Both the position numbers and the translations under genes were made by a program. The notes under the pieces were generated by a model. That model was not told the DNA's origin. It did no database searches and saw nothing but the letters and a program-made list of their open reading frames with translations. Positions 16,120-24,700 of a DNA stretch of 64,000 bases are shown piece after piece. The DNA comes from Flavihumibacter solisilvae (lineage in GTDB: Bacteria > Bacteroidota > Bacteroidia > Chitinophagales > Chitinophagaceae). The stretch lies in NCBI RefSeq assembly GCF_000814475.1, contig NZ_JSVC01000027.1:1-64000 (forward strand), in the 5' to 3' direction. Position 1 is the first letter of the stretch. Every line of letters begins with the position of its first letter.

Positions 16120-16689
16120 TTGAACGAACCGGAATTTATTGCCAGACTGCAACAGGGAGACGAGACAGCATTCAGCCAGTTGGTTGACGGCTGGAAAGAC
16201 CGGGTATTCAACACGGCGTTAGGCCTTATCCAACATCATGAAGATGCCGAAGACATAACCCAGGAAGTATTTATTTCAGTCTGGAAGTCGATAGATGAAT
16301 ACAGGGCGGACGCGGGTATTGGCACATGGCTTTATCGCATCACGGTGTCCAGGTCGCTGGATCTGATGCGGAAAAAGAAAGCCCGGAAACGGTTCGCCTT
16401 CCTGAAACTGATCTGGCGGAGTGAACCGGAACTGGAAGAGATTCCGGACTTTATCCACCCGGGTGTTCAACTCGAAAGGAAGCAGGACGCCGCAGCGTTG
16501 TTCGCCGCGGTCCGCAAATTGCCGGACCAGCAACGGATAGCATACAGTTTACAGAAAGTGGAAGGACTGCCTTATACCGAAATCGCCCTGATCCTTGAAA
16601 CAACCGTACCTGCAGTTGAATCGCTTCTTCAGAGGGCGAAACAAAACCTGCGAAAATCACTGGCAACCTATTACGGAAAAAATAAATGA
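16120..16689 (+). CDS. ECF sigma factor with adjacent anti-sigma and sensor genes
   Basis: A 189-residue ECF sigma factor. Region 2 includes DAEDITQEVFISVWKSIDEYR and WLYRITVSRSLDLMRKKKARKR; region 4 includes KLPDQQRIAYSLQKVEGLPYTEIALILETTVPAVESLLQRAKQNLRK. The start is TTG at 16120; no ATG or GTG gives the expected N-terminus. It is followed by a one-helix membrane protein (3 nt gap) and a periplasmic sensor-like protein (4 nt overlap). This is the composition of CnrH/CnrY/CnrX-type systems, in the order sigma, anti-sigma, sensor. Targets likely include this operon and perhaps the outer-membrane protein before it. Confidence 0.92.
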   Translation: MNEPEFIARLQQGDETAFSQLVDGWKDRVFNTALGLIQHHEDAEDITQEVFISVWKSIDEYRADAGIGTWLYRITVSRSLDLMRKKKARKRFAFLKLIWRSEPELEEIPDFIHPGVQLERKQDAAALFAAVRKLPDQQRIAYSLQKVEGLPYTEIALILETTVPAVESLLQRAKQNLRKSLATYYGKNK

Positions 16690-16692
16690 CCC

Positions 16693-17028
16693 ATGAGAAA
16701 ACATCCTGATATAGAACAAAAAGTTGAGGACGCGCTGCGAAGCATCGATGGCCTTCAGCCTGCTGAAGCGCCGCCGCATCTATACACCAGGATTAGGGCT
16801 GGTCTTGAAAAGCCTGTCGAGAGCAACTGGTCATGGATAGCATCCGTTCTTTCAAAACCATCGGTAGCGCTGGCGCTCAGTATCATACTGATAGCCGTCA
16901 ATGCCTGGATCATCCTGGGTAATCAACGGAACCTGACTGACGATAAAAATGACCGGGTGGCTGCTCTCGCCCAGGAATATCATTTTGACCATCCGTACCC
17001 GCTGGAACAAAACGTACCACAGCCATGA
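16693..17028 (+). CDS. Putative membrane-bound anti-sigma factor
   Basis: A 111-residue protein with a soluble N-terminal part (1-50), one membrane helix at about 56-75 (VALALSIILIAVNAWIIL) and a short periplasmic tail. The N-terminus (HPDIEQKVEDALRSIDGLQPAEAPPHLYTRIRAGLEK) is the type found just after ECF sigma genes in Bacteroidota. Its position between sigma factor and sensor, with a 3-nt gap and an ATGA overlap, supports an anti-sigma role. There is no zinc-binding HxxxCxxC motif, so it is not a ZAS-type anti-sigma. The function is inferred from context. Confidence 0.7.
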   Translation: MRKHPDIEQKVEDALRSIDGLQPAEAPPHLYTRIRAGLEKPVESNWSWIASVLSKPSVALALSIILIAVNAWIILGNQRNLTDDKNDRVAALAQEYHFDHPYPLEQNVPQP

Positions 17029-17486
17029 AAAATATGAACAACAAAACCCTTGTTATCATCATTTCCGTTTTGCTGGTGAGCAACCTGGCTTTGCTTGGAA
17101 TGTACATGGTGAGAGGCAACGAAGCCGCCAAAGAAAAGAAGGTTGAGAAATCGCCTTCGGATTATATGGTGAGAGAATTACAGTTGAATGAACAGCAGGC
17201 CACACAGTTCAAAACCATGTGGGAAACGATCAAAGAGAGGAACAGGCCTGTTTACGACTCTCTCCGGAGTCAACGGGAGATCCTTTACAGTTACCTCAGG
17301 ACAGAGCCACAGCCTGGTTCACAGATCGATGCGGCCGCAACCGCCATTTCGGGTTATGAAAAACAACTGGTGCTGAATAATTACGAGCACTTCAGGAGGG
17401 TGCGGGCGATCCTTGACCAGGCACAGCAGGTTAAGCTGGATACACTCATCAATAAAATGGGCAAAAGGATAGGAAGAAGAAGATAA
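17025..17486 (+). CDS. CpxP/CnrX-like periplasmic sensor protein anchored by one helix
   Basis: A 153-residue protein with an N-terminal membrane anchor (8-29) and a helical periplasmic domain of the heavy-metal-resistance/CpxP type (about 45-150: LQLNEQQATQFKTMWETIKERNRPVYDSLRSQRE, then NNYEHFRRVRAILDQAQQVKLDTLINKM). CnrX proteins bind metal through several histidines and a methionine. Here only one histidine (H122) is present in the whole protein and the N-terminal histidine ligands are missing, so it may sense envelope stress rather than a metal. Its ATG overlaps the preceding stop (ATGA). Confidence 0.78.
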   Translation: MKNMNNKTLVIIISVLLVSNLALLGMYMVRGNEAAKEKKVEKSPSDYMVRELQLNEQQATQFKTMWETIKERNRPVYDSLRSQREILYSYLRTEPQPGSQIDAAATAISGYEKQLVLNNYEHFRRVRAILDQAQQVKLDTLINKMGKRIGRRR

Positions 17487-17490
17487 AGCG

Positions 17491-18261
17491 TTATTGTGCA
17501 CCGATGCCGTTTGCTGCCGTAAGGATCAGTGGCAATTCATCCGTGATCATAATGGTATGTTCATGCTGGGCAACAAAACTCTTATCTCCGGTCACAAGTG
17601 TCCAGCCGTCGTTTGAATCCCTCGCATATACGGATCCGGTTGAAATGAAAGTTTCAATAGCTACGACCATATTTTTCCGGAACCGGTCAAAGTTCGAGCC
17701 GTCGTAATAATTAGGAATATATTTCGGGTGTTCATGAAGTTTTCTGCCTATTCCATGACCAACCAGGTTACGGATCACCCGGTAACCGCGTTTGCGCGCG
17801 GAGCTTTCAATAAACCGTCCCAGTTCGGCGATGCGCATTCCCGGCCTGATTGTCGCAATTGCCTTCATCAGGATCTCCTCAGACGCATCCACCAGGGGCT
17901 GGTGCGCGTGCGGGTCCTTCCCTCCTAATACAAACGAACCGCCATTGTCTGACCAGAATCCATCTAATTCGGCTGATACATCAATGTTAATCAGGTCTCC
18001 TTCCCGTAAAATTTTTGTTGAGGCAGGAATACCATGGGCGACTTCGTGGTTGACACTGATGCACGTATAACCTGGGAAACCGTAACTCATTTTTGGCGCG
18101 GGATTTGCCCCGGCCGCCAGGATCAGCCGGCCACCATATTCATCCAGTTCCCGGCAATCCATGCCGGGCAAAGCATATTCGCGCATTTTGCGAAGGGCAA
18201 GGGCTACCACTTCACTTACTTTCCGCATTCCGAGTAACTCTTCATGAGACGCTATAGACAT
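17491..18261 (-). CDS. map: Methionine aminopeptidase, type I
   Basis: A 256-residue cytoplasmic metalloprotease that removes the initiator methionine. The five metal ligands are visible: D94 (INIDVSA), D105 (FWSDNGG), H169 (VGHGIG), E203 (AIETF) and E234 (QHEHT). H76 (HGIP) matches the conserved substrate-binding histidine. There is no N-terminal zinc-finger extension. Many Bacteroidota carry another map in the ribosomal-protein cluster, so this may be a second copy; that cannot be tested here. It lies 22 nt after a small membrane-protein gene on the same strand. Confidence 0.95.
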   Translation of the reverse strand: MSIASHEELLGMRKVSEVVALALRKMREYALPGMDCRELDEYGGRLILAAGANPAPKMSYGFPGYTCISVNHEVAHGIPASTKILREGDLINIDVSAELDGFWSDNGGSFVLGGKDPHAHQPLVDASEEILMKAIATIRPGMRIAELGRFIESSARKRGYRVIRNLVGHGIGRKLHEHPKYIPNYYDGSNFDRFRKNMVVAIETFISTGSVYARDSNDGWTLVTGDKSFVAQHEHTIMITDELPLILTAANGIGAQ

Positions 18262-18283
18262 GAGCCTGCGATTTGATGATTGA

Positions 18284-18475
18284 TTATTTCCTTTTCAGGA
18301 GTCTTACTGGAAGGAAAAGAATTTCTTTCAGGGTGAGCAGGACGCCATCCACTGCGATTCCGAGAATCCGGAACGGAAGCAGCAGAAGCCATACCAGGGG
18401 ATAAAGCACAAGGGCAAATATTGCCAGCGGCCAGCAAAGGATAAACAGGATAAGCCAAAGCAGGAAGGTGATCAT
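18284..18475 (-). CDS. Small hydrophobic membrane protein
   Basis: A 63-residue protein, if the ATG at 18475 is used. It is nearly all hydrophobic, with two membrane segments (about 2-37) and a short basic amphipathic end (LFLPVRLLKRK). A longer form reaching back to 18532 would overlap the carboxypeptidase gene by 35 nt and lacks an ATG, so I chose the shorter one. It sits 22 nt after the LD-carboxypeptidase and 22 nt before map, within one minus-strand operon. No family recognised. Confidence 0.6.
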   Translation of the reverse strand: MITFLLWLILFILCWPLAIFALVLYPLVWLLLLPFRILGIAVDGVLLTLKEILFLPVRLLKRK

Positions 18476-18497
18476 GATGGTAAAATAGCCCAAAAAA

Positions 18498-19526
18498 TCA
18501 TTCCTGCAATACAGCCCCGTTAATATTAACATCCAGTTTTACTATAGCGCCGCATTTCAGGGCAAAGTTGTTCCTCTGGTGACCGACAGGAAAGTCGAAA
18601 CACACAGGGTATGGGCAATCTTTGACTTTTTCCAATACAATCTGGTGAAGATCCTTGCCAAATTCTTCAAGCGGATCATCCGAGGGTTTTATTTTAAATC
18701 CGCCGATAACCAATCCGGCAAGATTATCCAATTTGCCACTACGCTTGAGGTTCCAGAACATCCGGTCAATGCTGTACAGGTATTCACCGGTGTCTTCCAG
18801 GAAGAGGATCTTATGTGCGGTAGAAAGGTCTGATCTTGATGCTGCAATAGACTCCAGCGTTTTGCAGTTGCCGCCAACCAGTTCTCCTGTTGCTTTGCCG
18901 AACCTGTTAAAGGGATGGGGCGGTACACTGAACCACATCGGTTTGCCGAAAAGCGCTTCGCGGATCGAAAGAATGGTTGCCTGCTGCAACGGATCAGCCA
19001 CGGACCAGTCGTCAGGAAAACTGTTGCACATTTTGGAATGCAGGGAAGCCACTTTTACCACCCTGTTCAGGTGAGCGTGAAGAACAGTGACATCACTGAA
19101 GCCGATCAACCATTTCGGGTTTTTCCTGAAATGGTAGAAGTCAAGCTGGTCAATTATCCTTACAAATCCGTAACCACCACGAGCACACATAACTGCTTTC
19201 ACTTCCGGGTCGTCGAGCAACTGCTGAAAGTCGAGCAGGCGTTGCTGGTCTGTTCCGCCAAAAGTGCCATCGCGCTGGCCAATTGTAAATCCGTACTTTA
19301 CTTTCAGTCCCCATGATTCCATGAGCATCACGGCGGGTTGAACCTGTTCATGTGTTATATACCCGGCGGGTGAGGTGATCGCTATGGTATCGCCGGTTTT
19401 AAGATATGGTGGAATTTTCGTTTGCAAAGCGACAGGCAACGGCTCTCCGGATTCGGACCTGACATTCACGAGAGGAAGGCCTGTGGCAAGGGTAAGCGCC
19501 TTTTGCAAAAAATCTTTACGTTGCAT
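18498..19526 (-). CDS. Exported LD-carboxypeptidase (S66 family) with a Tat-like signal
   Basis: A 343-residue paralogue of the enzyme at 12231-13139. The S66 motifs are present: CARGGYGFVRIID, the nucleophile elbow GFSDVT (S144 counted from this start), the acid in LFLEDTGE and the base in FPVGHQRNNFALKCG. Unlike the first copy it begins MQRKDFLQKALTLATGLPLV, which resembles a twin-arginine signal with RK for RR. It is therefore predicted to act outside the cytoplasm. The ATG at 19526 gives this signal; an upstream TTG at 19559 would add eleven residues and overlap the promoter element, so it is rejected. Confidence 0.87.
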   Translation of the reverse strand: MQRKDFLQKALTLATGLPLVNVRSESGEPLPVALQTKIPPYLKTGDTIAITSPAGYITHEQVQPAVMLMESWGLKVKYGFTIGQRDGTFGGTDQQRLLDFQQLLDDPEVKAVMCARGGYGFVRIIDQLDFYHFRKNPKWLIGFSDVTVLHAHLNRVVKVASLHSKMCNSFPDDWSVADPLQQATILSIREALFGKPMWFSVPPHPFNRFGKATGELVGGNCKTLESIAASRSDLSTAHKILFLEDTGEYLYSIDRMFWNLKRSGKLDNLAGLVIGGFKIKPSDDPLEEFGKDLHQIVLEKVKDCPYPVCFDFPVGHQRNNFALKCGAIVKLDVNINGAVLQE

Positions 19527-19556
19527 AGGTAAATCGGGAACGGGGGTTCCCTGGAC

Positions 19557-19564
19557 CAAAAATA
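19557..19564 (-). promoter_or_regulatory. -7 promoter element for the exported LD-carboxypeptidase operon
   Basis: Minus strand TATTTTTG, a perfect TAnnTTTG, 30 nt before the ATG at 19526. It lies back to back with the metG element. Confidence 0.5.
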
Positions 19565-19587
19565 GGGAGGTTTGAGGTTATCCCGCT

Positions 19588-19595
19588 TATCTTTG
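19588..19595 (+). promoter_or_regulatory. -7 promoter element directly before metG
   Basis: TATCTTTG, a perfect TAnnTTTG, five bases (CCCCC) before the metG ATG. Transcription from it would begin at or within a few bases of the start codon. A TTG at 19572-19574 is only 13 nt upstream, too close for the usual -33 element. Confidence 0.5.
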
Positions 19596-19600
19596 CCCCC

Positions 19601-21715
19601 ATGAATGAACCGAAAAGATACCTGATAACCGCGGCATTACCATATGCCAACGGCCTGAAACACATCGGCCACCTGGCGGGAGCCTACCTGCCTGCGGATA
19701 TCTATGTGCGTTACCTGAGGTCCCGCAAACGGGATGTCGCCTTTGTCTGCGGAAGTGATGAACACGGCACAGCCATTCCCATCCAGGCTATGAAAGAAGG
19801 AACGACTTCCCAGGCTATTATTGATAAATACCACAACCTGATCAAGGAGAATTTCAGGGATCTCAGTATCTCCTTTGACATCTATCACCGTACCAGTTCC
19901 CCGCTGCATCACCAGACTTCGCAGGACTTCTTTACTGCACTGAACAACGCCGGCGAACTGGAAACTAAAGAAACCGAGCAGTATTTCGACGAACAGGCGA
20001 ATACATTCCTGGCCGACAGGTACATCAAAGGAACCTGCCCCAACTGCGGGTTTGATGGTGCTTATGGCGACCAGTGCGAAAAATGCGGTACCGCGCTAAG
20101 CCCCGATGAACTGATCAATCCGGTAAGTACACTCAGCGGCCAGCCGCCGATCAAAAAGAAAACAACCCATTGGTACCTGCCACTGAACAGGCATGAAGAA
20201 TTTTTACGGAACTGGATCATCGGCGAGCATGAAAATGACTGGCGGGCTAACGTTGTGGGCCAGTGCAAGAGCTGGCTGGATGGCGGGCTGCAGCCGCGGG
20301 CAGTAACCCGCGATCTTGACTGGGGAATTAAAGTACCCCTTCCCGAAGCAGATGGAAAAGTATTGTATGTATGGTTCGACGCGCCGATCGGTTATATCAG
20401 CGCAACCAAACAATGGGCGATCGATAATAACCGCGAATGGGAACCTTACTGGCAGGACAAAGACACCAAGCTTGTTCATTTTATCGGTAAGGATAATATC
20501 GTTTTCCATTGCATCATTTTCCCGGTGATGCTAAAGCTGCACGGCAATATCCTGCCGGCAAACGTGCCCAGTAACGAATTCCTGAACCTGGAAGGCGACA
20601 AGATGAGTACCAGCAGGAACTGGAAACTGGATATGCAGGACTATATCGATGATTTCGTTAAAAAAGAGAATGGTGGCCCGCAGCTGGTGGATGCGCTGCG
20701 ATATTATCTCACCCAGATTGCGCCTGAAACCAAGGACAGCGAGTTTACGTGGAAAGGATACCAGGATGCCGTTAACAATGAACTCGTAGCTATTTTCGGG
20801 AATTTTGTGAACCGGGCATTTGTGCTCATGCACAAGTTAACCAATGGCAAAGTACCACCACTTCATACAGAGATCATGGATGACAGGGACAATGCGATAA
20901 TCGCTGCCATAACCCGTTCCAAGTCAAATATTGAGAACCTGCTTGAAGGATATAAGTTCAGGGATGCTCTGTTCGAGGTGATTGACCTGTCGCGCTCCGG
21001 CAATAAATACATGCAGGAAAAAGAACCGTGGATCAAGGCGAAAAAACTGGCAGAAGACCCACTCGCACAGCAGGAGATTGACAATACGCTTCATATCTGC
21101 CTGCAGCTCTGCGCTAACCTCGCGATCTTCATCAACCCGTTTCTGCCCAATACGGCACAGAAGATGATCCATATGATGAAAGTAGTGGACAAAATGCTGG
21201 AGTGGGAAAATGCAGGTAAAACAAAATTGCTGAGTGTTGGCTACAGTTTGCGTGCGCCTGAGTTATTATTCAGAAAAATAGAAGACATGGAAATACAGGA
21301 ACAGATACAGAAACTTCAGAACAACAGTACACCTTCACCCGGCGTGTCCGCTGCCGCACCGGCACAGGAAAAACAGGTTGAATTGAAAGCCACCATCCAG
21401 TTTGATGACTTTGCGAAGATCGACCTGAAAGTTGGCACCATTGAAACAGCAGAAAAGGTGGAGAAAGCAGACAAGTTGCTCAAGCTATCCGTAAACCTGG
21501 GATTCGAAACCCGCACAATTGTCAGCGGAATTGCATTGCATTTCAGTCCTGACGAAATTGTTGGAAAACAGGTTGTCGTGGTTACAAACCTGGCGCCGCG
21601 GAAAATGCGCGGCATTGAAAGCAATGGAATGATCCTTATGGCTGAGGACAACAACGGAAAACTACACTTCATTTCTCCGGCCAGTGTGATCAATCCGGGT
21701 TCCGGAGTAAGTTGA
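19601..21715 (+). CDS. metG: Methionyl-tRNA synthetase with C-terminal tRNA-binding domain
   Basis: A 704-residue class I synthetase. HIGH is at residues 21-24 and KMSTS at 334-338. The zinc knuckle holds C146, C149, C159 and C162 (CPNCG...CEKCG). The anticodon-binding helical domain follows (about 370-560). A proline/alanine linker then leads to a C-terminal EMAP/Arc1p-type tRNA-binding OB fold (about 600-704: DDFAKIDLKVGTIETAEKVEKADKLLKL). The length fits the long dimeric form. It has its own promoter and a strong terminator, so it is monocistronic. Confidence 0.97.
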   Translation: MNEPKRYLITAALPYANGLKHIGHLAGAYLPADIYVRYLRSRKRDVAFVCGSDEHGTAIPIQAMKEGTTSQAIIDKYHNLIKENFRDLSISFDIYHRTSSPLHHQTSQDFFTALNNAGELETKETEQYFDEQANTFLADRYIKGTCPNCGFDGAYGDQCEKCGTALSPDELINPVSTLSGQPPIKKKTTHWYLPLNRHEEFLRNWIIGEHENDWRANVVGQCKSWLDGGLQPRAVTRDLDWGIKVPLPEADGKVLYVWFDAPIGYISATKQWAIDNNREWEPYWQDKDTKLVHFIGKDNIVFHCIIFPVMLKLHGNILPANVPSNEFLNLEGDKMSTSRNWKLDMQDYIDDFVKKENGGPQLVDALRYYLTQIAPETKDSEFTWKGYQDAVNNELVAIFGNFVNRAFVLMHKLTNGKVPPLHTEIMDDRDNAIIAAITRSKSNIENLLEGYKFRDALFEVIDLSRSGNKYMQEKEPWIKAKKLAEDPLAQQEIDNTLHICLQLCANLAIFINPFLPNTAQKMIHMMKVVDKMLEWENAGKTKLLSVGYSLRAPELLFRKIEDMEIQEQIQKLQNNSTPSPGVSAAAPAQEKQVELKATIQFDDFAKIDLKVGTIETAEKVEKADKLLKLSVNLGFETRTIVSGIALHFSPDEIVGKQVVVVTNLAPRKMRGIESNGMILMAEDNNGKLHFISPASVINPGSGVS

Positions 21716-21737
21716 TCTTAAACTTTCGCATATAGAT

Positions 21738-21775
21738 GGGGGTTGTCATGGAATAATGGCAACCTCCTTTTTTTT
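21738..21775 (+). terminator. Rho-independent terminator of metG
   Basis: A 12-bp stem with two G-U pairs (21738-21749 with 21756-21767), a 6-nt loop and eight T residues. It lies 22 nt after the metG stop. Confidence 0.88.
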
Positions 21776-21790
21776 AAGTATATTGTAGCA

Positions 21791-24700
21791 ATGGCGAGGT
21801 CTGCATGGAAGAAATGGATAGTCATTGCTTTTAGTGCAATTTTACTGGCGCTTATCCTGTCAATCGGACTGCTGGTTCGGCTGCAATCTGTTTCGGCCGT
21901 AAAGCAACTGGTATATGAACTTTCCGCAGGGAAGTATGGCTTTAATGCCTCAAAAATCAGGGTTGATCCGTTTAATATGACAGTTAGGGCCTGGGACATA
22001 CATATTCATCCTGTTCATACCGGTTCAACGAACAATGAATTTGAACTGCAGGCCGCATCCGTCCGGTTAAATCTCAACGACATTCTTGGTCTGCTCCTGA
22101 CCCGGACACTTCATGTGGAAAATTTTACTATCGAACGGCCGGCACTCGAACTGCGGGTTTATGAAAAGGACAGTACGAAAAAAAGGATGGCATTACCATT
22201 ACATATGCAGGTTTCCCGGATCCAGACCGTTTTTTTCGAAGTACTGCATTCACTACAGGTGAAGCACTGCGTTCTGCGGGATGGTTCTATTGCATATTAT
22301 CCTGAGCGCTCACAGAACAAGGACCGGTATTTCCTGAACCACTTTACCCTTAACATACAGGACCTTCACCTGCTGAAGAAAATAGACAAGTGGAACAAGG
22401 ATAACAGGGTGATGCTGCAGTTTGAACTGAACAAGCCGCAGATCGAATATCCGGATACAACGATTCGTGTGAACCTGGACAAGTTATTCTGGGATACGCG
22501 CAAACATCGTTTTGAAATGAACGGTCTGGCATTTCACAAATCTTTTGTGACCAGCGAAGACAGTTCAGGATTCAGACTTGATGATATCGAACTGGATTCA
22601 ATTAACTGGAATAAGTTGCTTACAGAAGGCCGGGTTGAGCTTGGCGAACTGAAAGCTTCCAAAGGTTTTTTTTCAAGTAATGAATTCCGGCTCAAAAAAA
22701 ATAAGGATAGTGTGAGGCTGCGTACCCAGGGAAATCTTCTCGATTTGATCGGGCCGATACTCATACGCCGTTTGAACATAAGGGAAGTTGAATTTACCGG
22801 ATTCACCCATACCCGTCGAGGCAAAGAAAATATCAGGATCGTTGGCGATCATTTTTTGGTATCGGATCTGCTGGTAGATAAAACCCTACCCAACAAAGTG
22901 AGCCTTAACGAGCTGCAACTGAAAGTCCGGGCTTATGTTGAGTCTGACAGCAGCCGGACTTTCCAGGCGGGATTTGGCGAAATGTCCATAAACCGTAACA
23001 ACCTCGTGCTGAAAGACTACTTTCTGCATACCCCGGCCGGCAGCCGTTATGGCCAGAATACGATTGATGTAAAACAGCTGATCCTGATTGAACTTTCTGT
23101 GCCTGACCTTATTAACGGAAAATTGAAAGCGAAGGAGCTTGTACTTTCTGATCCGCGTGTAGACCTGCGACTCAATCCAACCAAAAAGAAACGCGAACAA
23201 TTTCCCTGGCGGAAGCTGCAGCACGACATCACAAAAAAACTGGATATCGGTCAACTGGAAATCAGGAATGCAAGCGTTGTGGTACACCGACCTGGCTACA
23301 AGGAGCCGCTGGTAAACACCGATTCCTTTTACGCGGTCATTTCCAGCAGGAACCTGCTGCGCTCGAGGACACTTGAAGAGTTATTCCGTGGTGAGAGCTC
23401 TGTAAAAATGCCACGACTCGTATTACATCTCGACAATTTCAGAATTGACTGCAAAAATGCGATGTACGACAGGCGGACTTTTTATGCCGAAGCAGCAAAG
23501 GGAAGAAGCGCTGATGGCGACCTGCGATTTGAGTTCAATCACCTGCTGGCACAAGATGTCAATACTGCAGGAATCATTACGCGCAAGGATTCTGCGTGGC
23601 TTCGTTCGTTGACTATCGGTAACGGAGAAATCTATTACAGGATCAGGGATAAAAAATCACGGAAACCTGAGCTGCCAACAGACCTTGTAAGAACCATAAG
23701 ATCCGGTCGGTTGGGCCTTCACCTGGATGCTCAGAACTGGAGTGTTGTAACTGTACTGGATAGCGTTTCGATTGACAGCCTAAGATATGTTGACAAGGGC
23801 TGGAACTGGGACAGCCTGTTTGTATTGGGCAGATCTTTATCCCTGAATCATCCACGGGTGAATGGATCAACAGGTTCTTTTACTATCAGTCATAAACAAC
23901 CGAATATCATCCGTAAACTTGACATTGTCATAAACAATCCGGGTATGAGGGCGCTGGTCAAGGTTCCGAATTTGCAATTCAATCATCGCATTGTACATTC
24001 TGCAAAGATCATGGAAGCGTTGAACCAGGTAACACTGAACCAGCCGTCCGTCGACATCGCATTGAAAACAGTACCACCTGATGAAAAAGCAGGCACATCA
24101 TCCGGATTGCAATCACTTCGCTTACCGGCAATCACACTGGAAGACCCTTATATCAGGCTGGTAAGAGAAGATGACGCCAATAAAAAAGAACTCGCAAGTG
24201 TACAGGGCGGAAAAGTCAGCCTGGAACCATTGCACATAAAAAATGGCACTGTTGAAACAGGCGGCATGGACGTCACTTTCAATCAATTCAGTTCGCACCA
24301 GGAAAAGTTTGACCTGGTGTTACCCCACGTCAGTATAAAAACCGGGCATATCAGTTTCAACAAAGACCTACCCCTGAAAACTATCCTGCAAAGGCTCGCC
24401 ATAACCGGCGGCTCATTCAATTATCAAAAGAATGGAATGTTGCTGGCGCTTACCGGTATCAACACGGAACTGCAAAAGAGTCAGTATCTCAACTCATCAA
24501 AAGACTCCCTGAAAAAACTGGTAACATCTTTACCGCACCTGCGGATGGACATCGGCCACTTTATGTATGAAAAACATTCCCGGACATTGGTGGCAGAAAA
24601 GCTAAAAGTGGACGCGGATAAAAAGAAAATCAGTTTTGATAGCCTCAGTTGGATAAGTAATATTTCGCGTGACAGTTTTTTTGCCGCCATGCAATACCAG

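Noticed and set aside
21743-21790. Longer N-terminus for the AsmA-like protein using TTG at 21743
   Set aside because: That codon lies inside the metG terminator stem; the ATG at 21791 is directly before the membrane helix.
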